Assembly: GCF_009754915.1 (NCBI RefSeq)
Contig: NZ_WPIK01000009.1
Span: 62,001 to 126,000 of the forward strand
DNA: 64,000 nucleotides
Origin: Mucilaginibacter arboris
GTDB lineage: Bacteria; Bacteroidota; Bacteroidia; Sphingobacteriales; Sphingobacteriaceae
Direction of reading: 5' to 3'
Positions 34,197-43,860 of the stretch are shown here, one piece after another (within the stretch, counting starts at the first letter, position 1; each line of letters begins with the position of its first letter). The notes beneath the pieces are model-generated. The model had not been told where the DNA came from, made no database searches, and worked only from the letters and a program-made list of their open reading frames with translations. The translations under genes were made by a program, and so were the position numbers.

Positions 34197-35223
34197 ATTG
34201 CGAGAACTTATGAATCTTCCGCACAAAAAAATCCCAAGCTAGGCAACCCGGATAAAAACCCGCGGTTGATTGTAAATTATAATCGGCATGGCGTTCGCTT
34301 TTTACTTTTTGCCGCTGACCGGAATTTTTAAATATATGCCGGAGAAAATTTCGATGTGCTTTACTGATGGCTGCGGCATCTTTGCGTTTACCTTCACTAA
34401 TAAACCTAAGTATCGTTACAAAATCAAGCACAAAACGCATCGGAATAATAAATAAGCTTTTGCGCAGCCACAAATTCTTTTGTAACAGTAAAAGGTTATT
34501 ACGAAAGTTGAGGAACGTTTTAAAAGGGTCTTCCACATCTAAAGTGCCTCCGCCCAAATGATAAACTTCTGATTCGGCACAATACATCACCTTTAAGCCC
34601 ATATTTTTTAAGCGCCAGCACAAATCTATTTCTTCCATGTGTGCAAAAAAACGTTCGTCAAAACCGCCCGAAAGTTCCCAGTATTTTTGCTTGATAAACA
34701 AAGCAGCGCCCGAAGCCCAAAGCACTTCGCTGGTTTGGTTATACTGGCCGTTGTCTTCTTCAATCTCGTAAAAAATCCTTCCGCGGCAAAAAGGATAACC
34801 AAACGCATCAATAAAACCACCGGCCGCACCAGCGTGTTCAAACTTGTTTTTTTCCTGCCATGATAAAATTTTGGGTGCCGCAGCCGCAATTAAATCATCG
34901 CTTTCCATTAAACTAATTACCGGTCCAATCCAGTTTGGCGGAACTTCTACATCAGAATTTAGCAAAACAAAATAATCAGCTTCAACACGGTTTAAAACCT
35001 TGTTATAACCGCCGGTAAAACCGTAGTTCTGATTGTTTAAAAGGATTTTTACCTGCGGATAATTCTCCGTTACAAATTCTACAGAACAATCTGTAGAACC
35101 GTTATCACCTAAAATGATTTCCAGATTTGGGTAGATGGAAGCAATAACCGAAGGCAAATACGTTTCTAAATACTTTAAACCGTTCCAGTTCAGGATCACA
35201 ACGGCAACTTTTGGCAGGCTCAT
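34183..35223 (-). CDS. Family 2 glycosyltransferase
   Basis: 346 residues. GT-A fold: VAVVILNWNGLKYLETYLPS, DNGSTDCSVEF, FVLLNSDVEVPPNW (DxD-like DSDVE) and the FDERFFAHMEEIDLCWRLKN acceptor region typical of rhamnosyl/glycosyl GT2 enzymes of cell-surface polymers. C-terminal basic amphipathic part (about 250-346) may contact the membrane. It overlaps the acyltransferase by 4 bases, giving an envelope-biogenesis pair. Acceptor unknown. Confidence 0.9.
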   Translation of the reverse strand: MSLPKVAVVILNWNGLKYLETYLPSVIASIYPNLEIILGDNGSTDCSVEFVTENYPQVKILLNNQNYGFTGGYNKVLNRVEADYFVLLNSDVEVPPNWIGPVISLMESDDLIAAAAPKILSWQEKNKFEHAGAAGGFIDAFGYPFCRGRIFYEIEEDNGQYNQTSEVLWASGAALFIKQKYWELSGGFDERFFAHMEEIDLCWRLKNMGLKVMYCAESEVYHLGGGTLDVEDPFKTFLNFRNNLLLLQKNLWLRKSLFIIPMRFVLDFVTILRFISEGKRKDAAAISKAHRNFLRHIFKNSGQRQKVKSERHADYNLQSTAGFYPGCLAWDFFVRKIHKFSQLKGW

Positions 35224-36104
35224 CTATGAATATCTTCCGGTTTAAATTTCCATCTTTTATGCGACCAGAGCCAGTAAGCCGGCTCTTCCCGAATTACCTT
35301 TTCCAGATATTGAACATGCGTATCTGTAATTTCATGTTCGGCGCTAAGTCTCGGCTCGGTTATTAAAGGCACAAATGTACAGCAATAATAACCTCTTTTT
35401 ACTACACGTATATCACAAAAAATTACCGGGCTGTTTGTCATTTTCGCCATCTTTTCAATCCCCAAAAAAACAGCAGTAGGCTGGTTTAAAAATGATGTAA
35501 AATATTGCGTTTCTTCGCGTACCGGTGTTTGGTCGCTTACAAAAACGGTAAAAGTAGGTTCATTTTTTAAAGTAACCAATGTTCTGAGTGTGGCTTTCAT
35601 GGCAACCGGAATAGAACCAAAACGCGAACGCATTTTTTTGATAAAAGTATCAACAGCTACATTTTCAAGTGGTTTATAAATAAACAGTTTCTTTTTTGTG
35701 GTAGAAAAACCTAAAATCTGGGCAGACATTTCCCAGTTGCCATAATGGCCTAAAGCGCCTAATACACTTTTTTGTGCGTTAAAAAAAGCATCTAACAATT
35801 CAGGATTATTTAGGGTGAAATGCTTTTTCAAATCCCGTTCAGAAATACTGATTAATTTGATCGCTTCTGCCATTAAATCAGCAAGGTAACTGTAAAACTT
35901 TCGTTCAATCTGTGCGCGTTCTTTATCGGTTTTTTCGGGAAAAGCATTTAGCAGGTTTTGCTGTACTACTTTGCGGCGGTAATGCGTTAGGTAAAAAAGG
36001 ATGATAAAAACAGCATCAGCAAACAGGTACAAAACCCAAAAGGGCAGCAGCGAGAGCAGGTACAAAAAGAAAATGGCTACTTTCGTAAGCGCCTTAATTA
36101 TCAT
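35220..36104 (-). CDS. LpxL/HtrB-like lysophospholipid/lipid A acyltransferase
   Basis: 294 residues. N-terminal membrane helix (FFLYLLSLLPFWVLYLF, about 12-28), catalytic His motif GALGHYGNWEMSAQ (HxxxxE), and FVSDQTPVREETQYFTSFLN matching LpxL/HtrB members. It transfers an acyl chain to lipid A precursor. 4-base overlap with the GT2 gene and divergent orientation to WbqC. Confidence 0.92.
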   Translation of the reverse strand: MIIKALTKVAIFFLYLLSLLPFWVLYLFADAVFIILFYLTHYRRKVVQQNLLNAFPEKTDKERAQIERKFYSYLADLMAEAIKLISISERDLKKHFTLNNPELLDAFFNAQKSVLGALGHYGNWEMSAQILGFSTTKKKLFIYKPLENVAVDTFIKKMRSRFGSIPVAMKATLRTLVTLKNEPTFTVFVSDQTPVREETQYFTSFLNQPTAVFLGIEKMAKMTNSPVIFCDIRVVKRGYYCCTFVPLITEPRLSAEHEITDTHVQYLEKVIREEPAYWLWSHKRWKFKPEDIHR

Positions 36105-36140
36105 TATTTTCGCTGAATTTTGAATACAAACATATCATTT

Positions 36141-36752
36141 ATGGCCGATAACGGTGCAATTTTTCCTTTGTTTTACTTGCCTCCGGTTTCTTTTTTTACA
36201 GAATTCCTTCAACATAAAAACAATTTTTTAATCGAGCAAAAAGAGTATTTCCCGAAACAAACTTATCGTAACCGGGCGCAAATTTATTCGCCGGATGGTG
36301 CTTTAACTTTGGTTGTGCCGGTAGAAAAAGGCTCTAAAAACCATCGCGTAGTAAAAGATGTTAAAATAAGTTACGATTTTAACTGGCAACGGCTGCACTG
36401 GTTAAGCCTGGAATGCTGTTACCGCAGTTCGGCTTATTTTGAATATTACGAAGCCGATTTCGCCCCGTTTTACCAGGAAAAAAAATACATGTTTTTGTTT
36501 GATTACAATGAGGCTTTGCTGCGTTTGCTTTTAAAGTTGATGAAGCTGAAGGTAGAATTGAATTTTACAGAAGCTTACGAAGCCAGCACAAAAGGTTTGG
36601 ATTTTCGAAAAAGCATCCACCCAAAACTGGATTATGATTTTCAGCAAAAAACCTATTTCCAGGTATTTGATGACCGGAAAGGGTTTTTAAAAAACCTGAG
36701 CATAGTTGACCTGTTGTTTAACCAGGGCCCGAACACGTTAAACTATTTGTAA
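36141..36752 (+). CDS. WbqC-family protein
   Basis: About 203 residues from ATG at 36141 (MADNGAIFPLFYLPPVSFF); an upstream in-frame ATG at 36120 would add seven polar residues. Family motifs YFPKQTYRNRAQIYSPDGAL and LTLVVPVEKGSKNHRVVKDV are intact. WbqC proteins are linked to surface polysaccharide synthesis; mechanism unknown. It overlaps corA by one base. Confidence 0.88.
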   Translation: MADNGAIFPLFYLPPVSFFTEFLQHKNNFLIEQKEYFPKQTYRNRAQIYSPDGALTLVVPVEKGSKNHRVVKDVKISYDFNWQRLHWLSLECCYRSSAYFEYYEADFAPFYQEKKYMFLFDYNEALLRLLLKLMKLKVELNFTEAYEASTKGLDFRKSIHPKLDYDFQQKTYFQVFDDRKGFLKNLSIVDLLFNQGPNTLNYL

Positions 36753-37879
36753 TGGCAAAAAAAAACAAACGTTTCCGGGTAAAAGCGAGCAGTCATGATG
36801 CTGTAGTTGGCGAAATGCCAGGTTCGGTTACCATATCTAAAGATGCGTTAAAACCTATAATTGAAATTTATTCCTACAACCAGGCAGAAGTAAAAGAAGA
36901 TAAAGGCACCAATATTTCTGTTGTGCTGGACCAGATGAAAGCCTGCGACCAGCATACGCACTGGATTTTGATAAAAGGCCTGGGCGATCAGGATTTGATC
37001 GAAGCAATTGGCAGTAAATTAGAAATAAACAGTTTGGTGCTGGAAGATATTGTACACACAAGGCAACGGCCTAAGTTTGACGAATACGATAAGTATGTAT
37101 TTATGACAAGCAGGCTGTTGCATTACCATAAAGAGGAAGCCATTGAGGATTATCAGCTTTCTATCCTGGTAAAAGAAAACATCGTTATTAGTTTTCAGGA
37201 AACGCATGAGGAGTATTTCGAGGGCGTAAAAAAACGTTTGGCAGCAGGAAAAGGCTTTATCCGGACTGCAGGGCCGGGTTATCTGGCCTATGCACTTACC
37301 GATACGGTAATCGACCGTTATTTTGACCTGCTAAACAAAGTAGGCGATTCATTGGATTTGCTGGAAGACCGTTTGTATCAAAACCCCGACAGAAGCATTA
37401 TGTATGAATCGCAGCAGCTTAAACGGGGAATGATTTTACTGCGCCGTGCTGTATGGCCGGAACGTGACAAAATTAATGACATGATACGGACGGAAAGCCC
37501 GCTCCTTACCCAAACAGATAAATTATATTTGCGTGATGCTTACGATCATTGTATTCAGGTTATTGATCTGATTGAAAGTTATAAAGAAGTTACTGCCAGT
37601 ATTTTAGATATGTACCTTTCGATCATCAGCAACCGTATGAACGAGATCATGAAAGTGCTCACGATCATCTCTTCCATATTTATTCCTTTAACCTTTATTG
37701 CAGGTATTTATGGTATGAATTTCGCCCGGTTGGACCCGGTAACAAATAAAGTAATGCCCGATAATTTGCCGGAACTCTACCAGCCGCATGGTTACATTTA
37801 TACACTGATCGTGATGTTAATTATTGCGGTTATACAATTTGTGTTTTTCTGGCGAAAAGGCTGGTTTAACAAAATGTAA
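36752..37879 (+). CDS. corA: CorA-family magnesium/cobalt channel
   Basis: 375 residues. Large cytosolic alpha/beta region, long coiled helix about 200-310, then two C-terminal membrane helices with the signature YGMNF (about residue 325). Forms a pentamer passing Mg2+ or Co2+. Start ATG at 36752 uses the last base of the WbqC stop. Confidence 0.96.
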   Translation: MAKKNKRFRVKASSHDAVVGEMPGSVTISKDALKPIIEIYSYNQAEVKEDKGTNISVVLDQMKACDQHTHWILIKGLGDQDLIEAIGSKLEINSLVLEDIVHTRQRPKFDEYDKYVFMTSRLLHYHKEEAIEDYQLSILVKENIVISFQETHEEYFEGVKKRLAAGKGFIRTAGPGYLAYALTDTVIDRYFDLLNKVGDSLDLLEDRLYQNPDRSIMYESQQLKRGMILLRRAVWPERDKINDMIRTESPLLTQTDKLYLRDAYDHCIQVIDLIESYKEVTASILDMYLSIISNRMNEIMKVLTIISSIFIPLTFIAGIYGMNFARLDPVTNKVMPDNLPELYQPHGYIYTLIVMLIIAVIQFVFFWRKGWFNKM

Positions 37880-37886
37880 GTTAAAA

Positions 37887-38771
37887 ATGATATTGAAACA
37901 AAAAAAAATAAATTTAATAGCTGCTGCAGTTATCATTCTGTTTACCGTTAGGATGGTAATTGCCCAAAATCAAAATACGTTAAAAGATCCTGCCTTAAAA
38001 GAAATTTCAGGTATCGCTGCTTCCCATATCAATAAAAATATACTTTATGTGCATAACGATAGCGGCGATACCAGTCGTTTTTTTGCCATTACACCAACCG
38101 GCCAGTTAAAAGAAACTTTTTATTTTAAAGCGGATGAAGCTAATAAAAACGTAGTTGATTGTGAAGATATTGCAGTGAGTGTTGGGCCGGAAAAAGGTAA
38201 AAGTTATGTTTACCTGGGTGATATTGGCGATAATGGTGCACAAAGGCAATCCATTACCATTTACCGCTTTAATGAACCTGTTGTTACCGGAACTCCGCCG
38301 GTATCCTCTATCAAAACCAACGCAATCCATTTAAAATATCCCGATGGAGCACATGATGCAGAAACGTTAATGGTTGATCCTGTTGACCGGTTATTTTACA
38401 TCATTACAAAACGGGAAGATTCGGTTGGCGTTTATACAGCGCCGCTAAATGCTCCTTTAGACGAAACTACCGTTTTACAAAAAAAAGCTAAGCTGTATTT
38501 TCCCGGCCTGCCTTTATTTAGATGGATTACTGCCGGAGACATTTCTGCAGACGGCAGTAAAATATTGGTAAGAAGCTACCAAAAAGTGTTTTACTGGAAA
38601 CGCCAGCCCGGAGAACCAATTTGGAAAACGCTGGAACGTAAACCTGCCCAATTGCCCTACAAAGCAGAAAAACAAGGCGAAGCCATCGGTTTTACTTTAA
38701 ATGGAAAAGGTTATTATACAACCAGCGAAGGTAAAAATGCCCCGATTTACTATTATCAAACGCCAAAATAA
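37887..38771 (+). CDS. Exported beta-propeller-like protein, unknown function
   Basis: 294 residues from ATG at 37887, which gives a signal peptide (MILKQKKINLIAAAVIILFT, then VIAQNQ). The body has repeated strand-turn units such as NILYVHNDSGDTSRFFAITP, DCEDIAVSVGPEKGKSYVYL and AGDISADGSKILVRSY, consistent with a six-bladed propeller. No catalytic residue can be assigned. It starts 7 bases after corA. Confidence 0.7.
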   Translation: MILKQKKINLIAAAVIILFTVRMVIAQNQNTLKDPALKEISGIAASHINKNILYVHNDSGDTSRFFAITPTGQLKETFYFKADEANKNVVDCEDIAVSVGPEKGKSYVYLGDIGDNGAQRQSITIYRFNEPVVTGTPPVSSIKTNAIHLKYPDGAHDAETLMVDPVDRLFYIITKREDSVGVYTAPLNAPLDETTVLQKKAKLYFPGLPLFRWITAGDISADGSKILVRSYQKVFYWKRQPGEPIWKTLERKPAQLPYKAEKQGEAIGFTLNGKGYYTTSEGKNAPIYYYQTPK

Positions 38772-38780
38772 ACCTGCAGG

Positions 38781-38847
38781 TTTTAGGCTGGTAAAAACAG
38801 TATTTAACCATAACAATGCCCCAATTTTAGTGTGCTAAAAGAAGCAT
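38781..38847 (+). repeat. Two dispersed repeats in direct orientation
   Basis: First 38781-38803 (TTTTA, GGCTGG, TAAAAACAGTAT). Second 38821-38847 (CCAATTTTA, GTGTGC, TAAAAGAAGCAT). Direct copies 17 bases apart, one of each core type. Confidence 0.75.
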
Positions 38848-38994
38848 TAACCGCAGGAAGGAAATCCCAACATCCATTTTTGTAATTGTAACTTTTTAGT
38901 GAAGCCAGCTAAAAATTCATGCTCTTTGTATGCCAGGCCAAACTAAAATGCTAAATGCCGCTTTTAAGTCTTTAACTTTCTTTCAAAATTAATT

Positions 38995-40746
38995 ATGCTT
39001 ACTTCGGCTCAAGAAAAATCCGGTTCCCAACATTCAAATATTTATGCTGCTGTTCCAGGTCCTAAATGGTGGAAAGAAGCCGTAGTTTATCAAATTTATC
39101 CACGTAGTTTTAAAGACAGTAATGGCGATGGCATCGGCGATTTGCAGGGCATTATTTCAAAATTGGATTATATTCAAAGTTTAGGTGTAGATGTGGTTTG
39201 GCTGAACCCGATTTATCCTTCGCCTAATTGTGATAATGGTTATGATGTTAGCGATTATGAAGCAATCAACCCAGAATTTGGTACGATGCAGGATTTTAAC
39301 GAATTGCTGCAAGGTTTGCACCAGCGGAACCTCAAACTTGTGATGGACCTGGTGGTTAACCACACCAGCGATGAACATAAGTGGTTTAAAGAGGCCAGAA
39401 GTTCCAGGCAAAACCCTTACCGCAATTATTACCACTGGTGGCCTGCCGAGAATGGAAAACCGCCCTATCGCGATAGTTTTTTCGATGTAGAAGATGGTGC
39501 CTGGAAGTATGATGGACAAACGGATAGTTATTATCTGCATTATTTCTCTGTAAAACAACCGGATCTAAACTGGGAAAACCCGGTTGTACGGAAGGAGATT
39601 TTTAAAATGATGCACTTTTGGTTTGATAAAGGTGTGGATGGTTTTCGAATGGATGTGATTTCCTATATCTCTAAAGACACTAACTTTCCGGTAATTACCC
39701 AGGAATATCTGGACAAGAACGACAAAGGAAAGTGGGGCCTTTACTATGCAAAAGGGCCAAAGCTGCATGATTATTTACAGCAGATGAACCGCGAAGTTTT
39801 AAGCCAATACGAAATCATGACTGTAGGCGAAGGTTCTGGTGTTACCATTAACGAAGCCATGAATTTTGTTGATCCTGACCGTAAAGAGCTGGATATGTTT
39901 TTTCATTTTGATGGAATGAATTTAGGCTTAACGGAAAGCAGATACAAACAACCTGACCCTGCTGGCTGGAAACTTACCGATTTTAAAAAATTGTACAGCA
40001 GCTGGAGCGATATTTTTAAAGAAAAAGGCTGGGGCAGTATTTATCTTGGCAATCATGACCAGCCAAGGATGTTAAGCCGTTGGGGAAATGATACCATAGC
40101 ATTTCGTGAAGCATCGGCAAAGTTGCTGCTTACTTTTTTGTTAACTATGCGTGCTACACCTTATGTTTTTGCAGGAGATGAAATTGGTATGAGCAATATT
40201 AAGTTTGATGATATTGGAGATTACAGAGACATCGAAACCTTAAACTGGTACAAAAAATTGCAACAGGACGGCGAAGACACGCAAAAATATCTGGAAGGTT
40301 GGAAACTTACAGCACGGGATAACAGTCGTACACCTTTCCAGTGGAATAGTGAAACCAACTCAGGTTTTAGCAGCGCAAAACCCTGGATCAAGGTCAACCC
40401 CAATTTTAGTGCAGTAAACGAAGCATTGCAACAGGCTGATCCTGATTCTATCCTTAATTATTTCCGCAAGGTAATCCAGTTAAGAAAGGCAAACCCCGGT
40501 TTAATTTATGGCAAATATGAATTATTAGACAAAGATCATGAGCAGGTTTACGCTTACATCAGAAGTTTAGATAAGCAGCAATTATTAGTGATGTTTAATT
40601 TTTCAACAAAAGAGGCTGAATTTAATTTGCCTTTCAACATAAGTCATGATGCTGTTTTGATCAACAATTATCAGGTGTTGAAATTGGATCGGCAGAAAGC
40701 TTATTTAAGGCCATATCAGTCGGTTATTATTTCTATAACTAATTAG
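38995..40746 (+). CDS. GH13 alpha-glucosidase (oligo-1,6-glucosidase type)
   Basis: 583 residues, no signal peptide, so cytosolic. GH13 blocks: VVYQIYPRSFKDSNGDGIGD, DVVWLNPIYPSPNCDNGYDV, LVMDLVVNHTSDEHKWF, GVDGFRMDVISY (nucleophile Asp), MTVGEGSG (acid Glu) and IYLGNHDQPR (third Asp). The oligo-1,6-glucosidase/trehalose-6-P hydrolase subfamily fits best. Hydrolyses small alpha-glucosides. Confidence 0.94.
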   Translation: MLTSAQEKSGSQHSNIYAAVPGPKWWKEAVVYQIYPRSFKDSNGDGIGDLQGIISKLDYIQSLGVDVVWLNPIYPSPNCDNGYDVSDYEAINPEFGTMQDFNELLQGLHQRNLKLVMDLVVNHTSDEHKWFKEARSSRQNPYRNYYHWWPAENGKPPYRDSFFDVEDGAWKYDGQTDSYYLHYFSVKQPDLNWENPVVRKEIFKMMHFWFDKGVDGFRMDVISYISKDTNFPVITQEYLDKNDKGKWGLYYAKGPKLHDYLQQMNREVLSQYEIMTVGEGSGVTINEAMNFVDPDRKELDMFFHFDGMNLGLTESRYKQPDPAGWKLTDFKKLYSSWSDIFKEKGWGSIYLGNHDQPRMLSRWGNDTIAFREASAKLLLTFLLTMRATPYVFAGDEIGMSNIKFDDIGDYRDIETLNWYKKLQQDGEDTQKYLEGWKLTARDNSRTPFQWNSETNSGFSSAKPWIKVNPNFSAVNEALQQADPDSILNYFRKVIQLRKANPGLIYGKYELLDKDHEQVYAYIRSLDKQQLLVMFNFSTKEAEFNLPFNISHDAVLINNYQVLKLDRQKAYLRPYQSVIISITN

Positions 40747-40788
40747 CTTATAAATATTTATAAAGATATTTTAATGTTTCCTTATACA

Positions 40789-40998
40789 GAAGTTGTTTAA
40801 ACTTTTTTTTCTGGCCGATGCTTCTTTTATCATCTAAAAAATCACTAAAGACCTATAAGGTTTTCAAAACCTTATAGGTCTTTAGTGATTAAATGTAAAC
40901 ACCAATTTTTATACAGTAAAAGAAGCATGGGCACGATCCTGAACATATCGAAGGGCCTTGTACCTATTTAAACGGAGCCTAAAAGTTTAAACAACTTC
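40789..40998 (+). mobile_element. MITE-like element B (210 bp, no coding capacity)
   Basis: Same 17-bp terminal repeat GAAGTTGTTTAAACTTT and its complement at the ends. Inside: a dispersed word at 40818-40842, the palindrome with 25-base arms at 40840-40890, and a dispersed word at 40901-40928. It matches the reverse complement of element A, so the two are inverted copies of one family. The 4-6-base spacers inside the words differ between the copies. Confidence 0.75.
40840..40890. repeat. Perfect 25-base-arm palindrome inside element B
   Basis: The same arms as in element A around a central C (A has G). ACCTATAAGGTTTT / AAAACCTTATAGGT is, from memory, a familiar palindrome type in Bacteroidota intergenic DNA. 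Confidence 0.9.
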
Positions 40999-41047
40999 CT
41001 AGTTTAAAATTATTTCTAAATATTAATATTTGTAATATTTTTGTTGC

Positions 41048-42250
41048 ATGACAATAAAATTACGCTCTATTACAAATTACCAGTGGGTTTGTTTACTCTA
41101 TATTGCTGTAGCTGCTTTTTGTTTCTTTTATAAATTCAGGCCAGAACATTACAATAATTATTTAATTTTTAAAGGTGTTTATTATCATACCAAGGCCCAA
41201 ACAAACCTTTATGCTTATTATCCAAAGGAATATGGCGATTCTAATCATTATGGACCGGTTTTTAGTTTAATTGTTGCGCCTTTTGCTGTTCTACCTGATA
41301 GTTGGGGCTTTTTTTTGTGGAGCATTGTTAACGCAATTGTATTGGTTTGGGTAATTCATCTTTTACCATTGGCAGAAAATCGAAAGATGCTAATCCTTTT
41401 GTTTTGTGTTATGGAGTTTGCCAATGCAGAACATTATATACAATTTAACCCGATTATTACTGCATTTATTTTACTAAGTTTTATCCTCATAGAAAAAAAG
41501 CAGGACGGCTGGGCAACGCTTTTTATTGTACTTGGCACTTTGGTAAAACTGTATCCGATAGCAGGGTTAACCTTTTATCTTTTTTCTAAGAATAAACCAA
41601 AATTTATTCTTTCAACTGTTTTTTGGACGGTAATATTTTTAACACTGCCCATGCTCATTTCCAGCAGTGGTTTTATTATGCAGAGTTATAAAGACTGGTA
41701 TATCTCATTGCATGAGAAGAACCAGATGAATGAGGTTTTAAATTCTGCTCAGGATATGTCTGTAATGGGCGTATTCAGGGCATTGTTTCATAATCCCGAT
41801 CTTCCCAATCTTCCTTTTTTAGGCGGGGCTGTATTGATCTTTGGCGCTGCTTTGTTACGCAAAAACCAGTATGTTTCCTTAAAATTCAGGATGCAGGTTT
41901 TATGTTCTGCGCTGCTAATGGTGGTGCTGTTTAGTACAGGTTCAGAACATCCAACCTACATTATTGCTGTAACCGGGGCAGTAATCTGGGTATTTATGCA
42001 ACCGCAGCCTTTTACAAATGCAAATGTCATTTACCTTGTTTTACTGGTTTTAATTACAGGTTTAGGCTTAACGGACGCTTGCCCTAAATATTTAAGAGAA
42101 GAATGGGTAGTAAAGTATGTAATGAAAGCATGGCCTTGTATTTTTGTTTGGGCGAGGATCTCCTATGAATTAATATTAAAGGATTTTACTACAGAAGAAC
42201 TTCAGGATGAAAAATATTTCCAGGACCCGCTTCCGGTATTAGTAAGCTAA
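41048..42250 (+). CDS. GT87/DUF2029-type membrane glycosyltransferase
   Basis: 400 residues with about nine membrane helices. GVYYHTKAQTNLYAYYPKEY fits the GT87 outer loop, and the helix-loop pattern with LIEKKQDGWATLFIVLGTLVKLYPIAG is typical of polyprenyl-phosphate-dependent mannosyl- and arabinosyl-type transferases. Donor and acceptor unknown. TATTTTTG just upstream (41036-41043), if a -7 box, would make the message nearly leaderless. Confidence 0.8.
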   Translation: MTIKLRSITNYQWVCLLYIAVAAFCFFYKFRPEHYNNYLIFKGVYYHTKAQTNLYAYYPKEYGDSNHYGPVFSLIVAPFAVLPDSWGFFLWSIVNAIVLVWVIHLLPLAENRKMLILLFCVMEFANAEHYIQFNPIITAFILLSFILIEKKQDGWATLFIVLGTLVKLYPIAGLTFYLFSKNKPKFILSTVFWTVIFLTLPMLISSSGFIMQSYKDWYISLHEKNQMNEVLNSAQDMSVMGVFRALFHNPDLPNLPFLGGAVLIFGAALLRKNQYVSLKFRMQVLCSALLMVVLFSTGSEHPTYIIAVTGAVIWVFMQPQPFTNANVIYLVLLVLITGLGLTDACPKYLREEWVVKYVMKAWPCIFVWARISYELILKDFTTEELQDEKYFQDPLPVLVS

Positions 42251-42306
42251 CCAGGCATTTTCTAACTCATGCTGATAAGGCTAATCCTTCCACTAAAATG
42301 ATGTTG

Positions 42307-42330
42307 TTTTTTAAGTGGTAAAAGAAGTAT
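42307..42330 (+). repeat. Dispersed repeat, AAGTAT variant
   Basis: TTTTTTA, AGTGG, TAAAAGAAGTAT, in the intergenic space between the GT87 gene and the sorbosone-type gene. Confidence 0.75.
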
Positions 42331-42420
42331 CGTAATAATCCGGTTTTGTAAGCTCATTATTTACAAACAAAGCAATTAGAAAAGCTGTTTATTTTTTGAT
42401 GATGAAACCTAATTTCCCTC

Positions 42421-43746
42421 ATGAAAAATAAACTTTTAACTATTGCTGCCCTTGCAGTTGCCTTTGCCGGATGTCAGTCCCAAGAAAAAAAGAAAGAAGA
42501 AAATAAAGATAAAGCTGATGTAATTGCTACAACAGATAGCCAGCAGGTTAATTTACCGGCACCTTATGCTACCAAATCGGTAAAAAAATTTAGTAAAATA
42601 ATTGGCTGGCCAAATGGTAAAAAGCCAGTTGCACCAGCAGGTTTTACCGTGCAAATGTATGCTACCAACTTAAAAAGCCCGCGTAATATTTACATCGGCC
42701 CTAATGGCGATATTTTTATTTCTGAAGCTAATACAGAAGCAAAAGGTGTTAAAAAGGTTGCAAATGAAGTTAGTGGAAAATCACAATCCGGATACGACGG
42801 GCCAAGCGCCAACCGGATTACAATATTGAGAGATGCAAACCATGATGGTAAACCGGAACTGCAAAAGATATTTTTAAGCGGGTTAAAAGAGCCGTATGGA
42901 ATGCTGGTTTTAAACAACTATTTTTATGTTGCCAATACAGACGGCATTTGGCGTTATCCTTATAAAACCGGACAAACGGCTATTACCGAAAAAGGACAAA
43001 AGATTTTAGACTTGCCAGCAGGAGGTTATAATAACCATTGGACACGTAAAATTATTGCCAGTACGGATGGTTCTAAAATATATGTTTCCGTAGGTTCGGG
43101 CAGTAATGATGGCGAGCATGGGAAAGACAATGAAAAAAGGCGCGCCGATATATTGCAAATCAATCCTGATGGTTCAGGCGAAAAAATTTATGCAAGCGGT
43201 TTGCGTAACCCTGCCGGAATTGCTTTTGCGCCGGATCATAAAACTTTGTGGGCAGCAGTAAACGAACGCGATGAATTGGGCGATAATTTAGTTCCTGATT
43301 ACTTGACCAGTGTAAAAGAAGGCGGTTTTTACGGCTGGCCTTACGCTTATTTTGGTCAGCATGAAGATCCGAACCATAAAGGTGAAAACCCTGAAATGGT
43401 TAAAAAAACGATCACGCCAGATGTTGCGTTAGGGCCGCATACTGCTTCTCTCGGACTTACTTTTTATACTAAAAATGCTTTTCCGGCAAAATATCATAAT
43501 GGCGCTTTTGTTGGCCAGCATGGTTCCTGGAACCGCTCTGTTTTCTCCGGTTATAAAGTTGTTTTTGTTCCTTTTGATAATGGCAAACCTGGTAAAATAG
43601 AAGATTTTTTAACCGGGTTTATTGCAGATGAAAGTAAAAATGAGGTTTACGGGCGGCCGGTTGCGGTAGAAGAAATGCCGGATGGATCATTACTGGTTGC
43701 AGATGATGGCGCCAGTAAAATCTGGAGGGTAAGTGCATCAAAATAA
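42421..43746 (+). CDS. Sorbosone/glucose dehydrogenase-type PQQ-fold lipoprotein
   Basis: 441 residues. Lipobox FAGC at about residue 18. Then a six-bladed propeller as in the GSDH/sorbosone dehydrogenase family: GFTVQMYATNLKSPRNIYIG, SGLRNPAGIAFAPDHKTLWA, GHHDE-type NERDELGDNLVPDYL, and GASKIWRVS at the end. Relatives are soluble PQQ sugar dehydrogenases, but PQQ dependence is not shown here. Terminated by 43772-43797. Confidence 0.87.
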   Translation: MKNKLLTIAALAVAFAGCQSQEKKKEENKDKADVIATTDSQQVNLPAPYATKSVKKFSKIIGWPNGKKPVAPAGFTVQMYATNLKSPRNIYIGPNGDIFISEANTEAKGVKKVANEVSGKSQSGYDGPSANRITILRDANHDGKPELQKIFLSGLKEPYGMLVLNNYFYVANTDGIWRYPYKTGQTAITEKGQKILDLPAGGYNNHWTRKIIASTDGSKIYVSVGSGSNDGEHGKDNEKRRADILQINPDGSGEKIYASGLRNPAGIAFAPDHKTLWAAVNERDELGDNLVPDYLTSVKEGGFYGWPYAYFGQHEDPNHKGENPEMVKKTITPDVALGPHTASLGLTFYTKNAFPAKYHNGAFVGQHGSWNRSVFSGYKVVFVPFDNGKPGKIEDFLTGFIADESKNEVYGRPVAVEEMPDGSLLVADDGASKIWRVSASK

Positions 43747-43771
43747 AATCAACGATAACTATTTTGTAAGT

Positions 43772-43797
43772 AGCGGCAATAACATGCCGCTTTTTTT
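43772..43797 (+). terminator. Terminator after the sorbosone-type gene
   Basis: Arms AGCGGCA and TGCCGCT around a 6-base loop, followed by seven T residues. Confidence 0.85.
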
Positions 43798-43815
43798 ATG
43801 CCATAAAAGAAGCAT
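43791..43815 (+). repeat. Dispersed repeat fused to a terminator tail
   Basis: The T run of the terminator at 43772 serves as the left side of TTTTTTTA, TGCCA, TAAAAGAAGCAT. Confidence 0.7.
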
Positions 43816-43860
43816 CTTTAAATATTACATCTTATATTGCTTGTTCAAGTACTTACCCCC

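Larger units (their letters stand above)
40747..41047. other. Gene-free stretch holding the large repeat element B
   Basis: Occupied almost entirely by element B (40789-40998). The right end contains TATTTTTG at 41036-41043 close before the next start codon. Confidence 0.6.
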
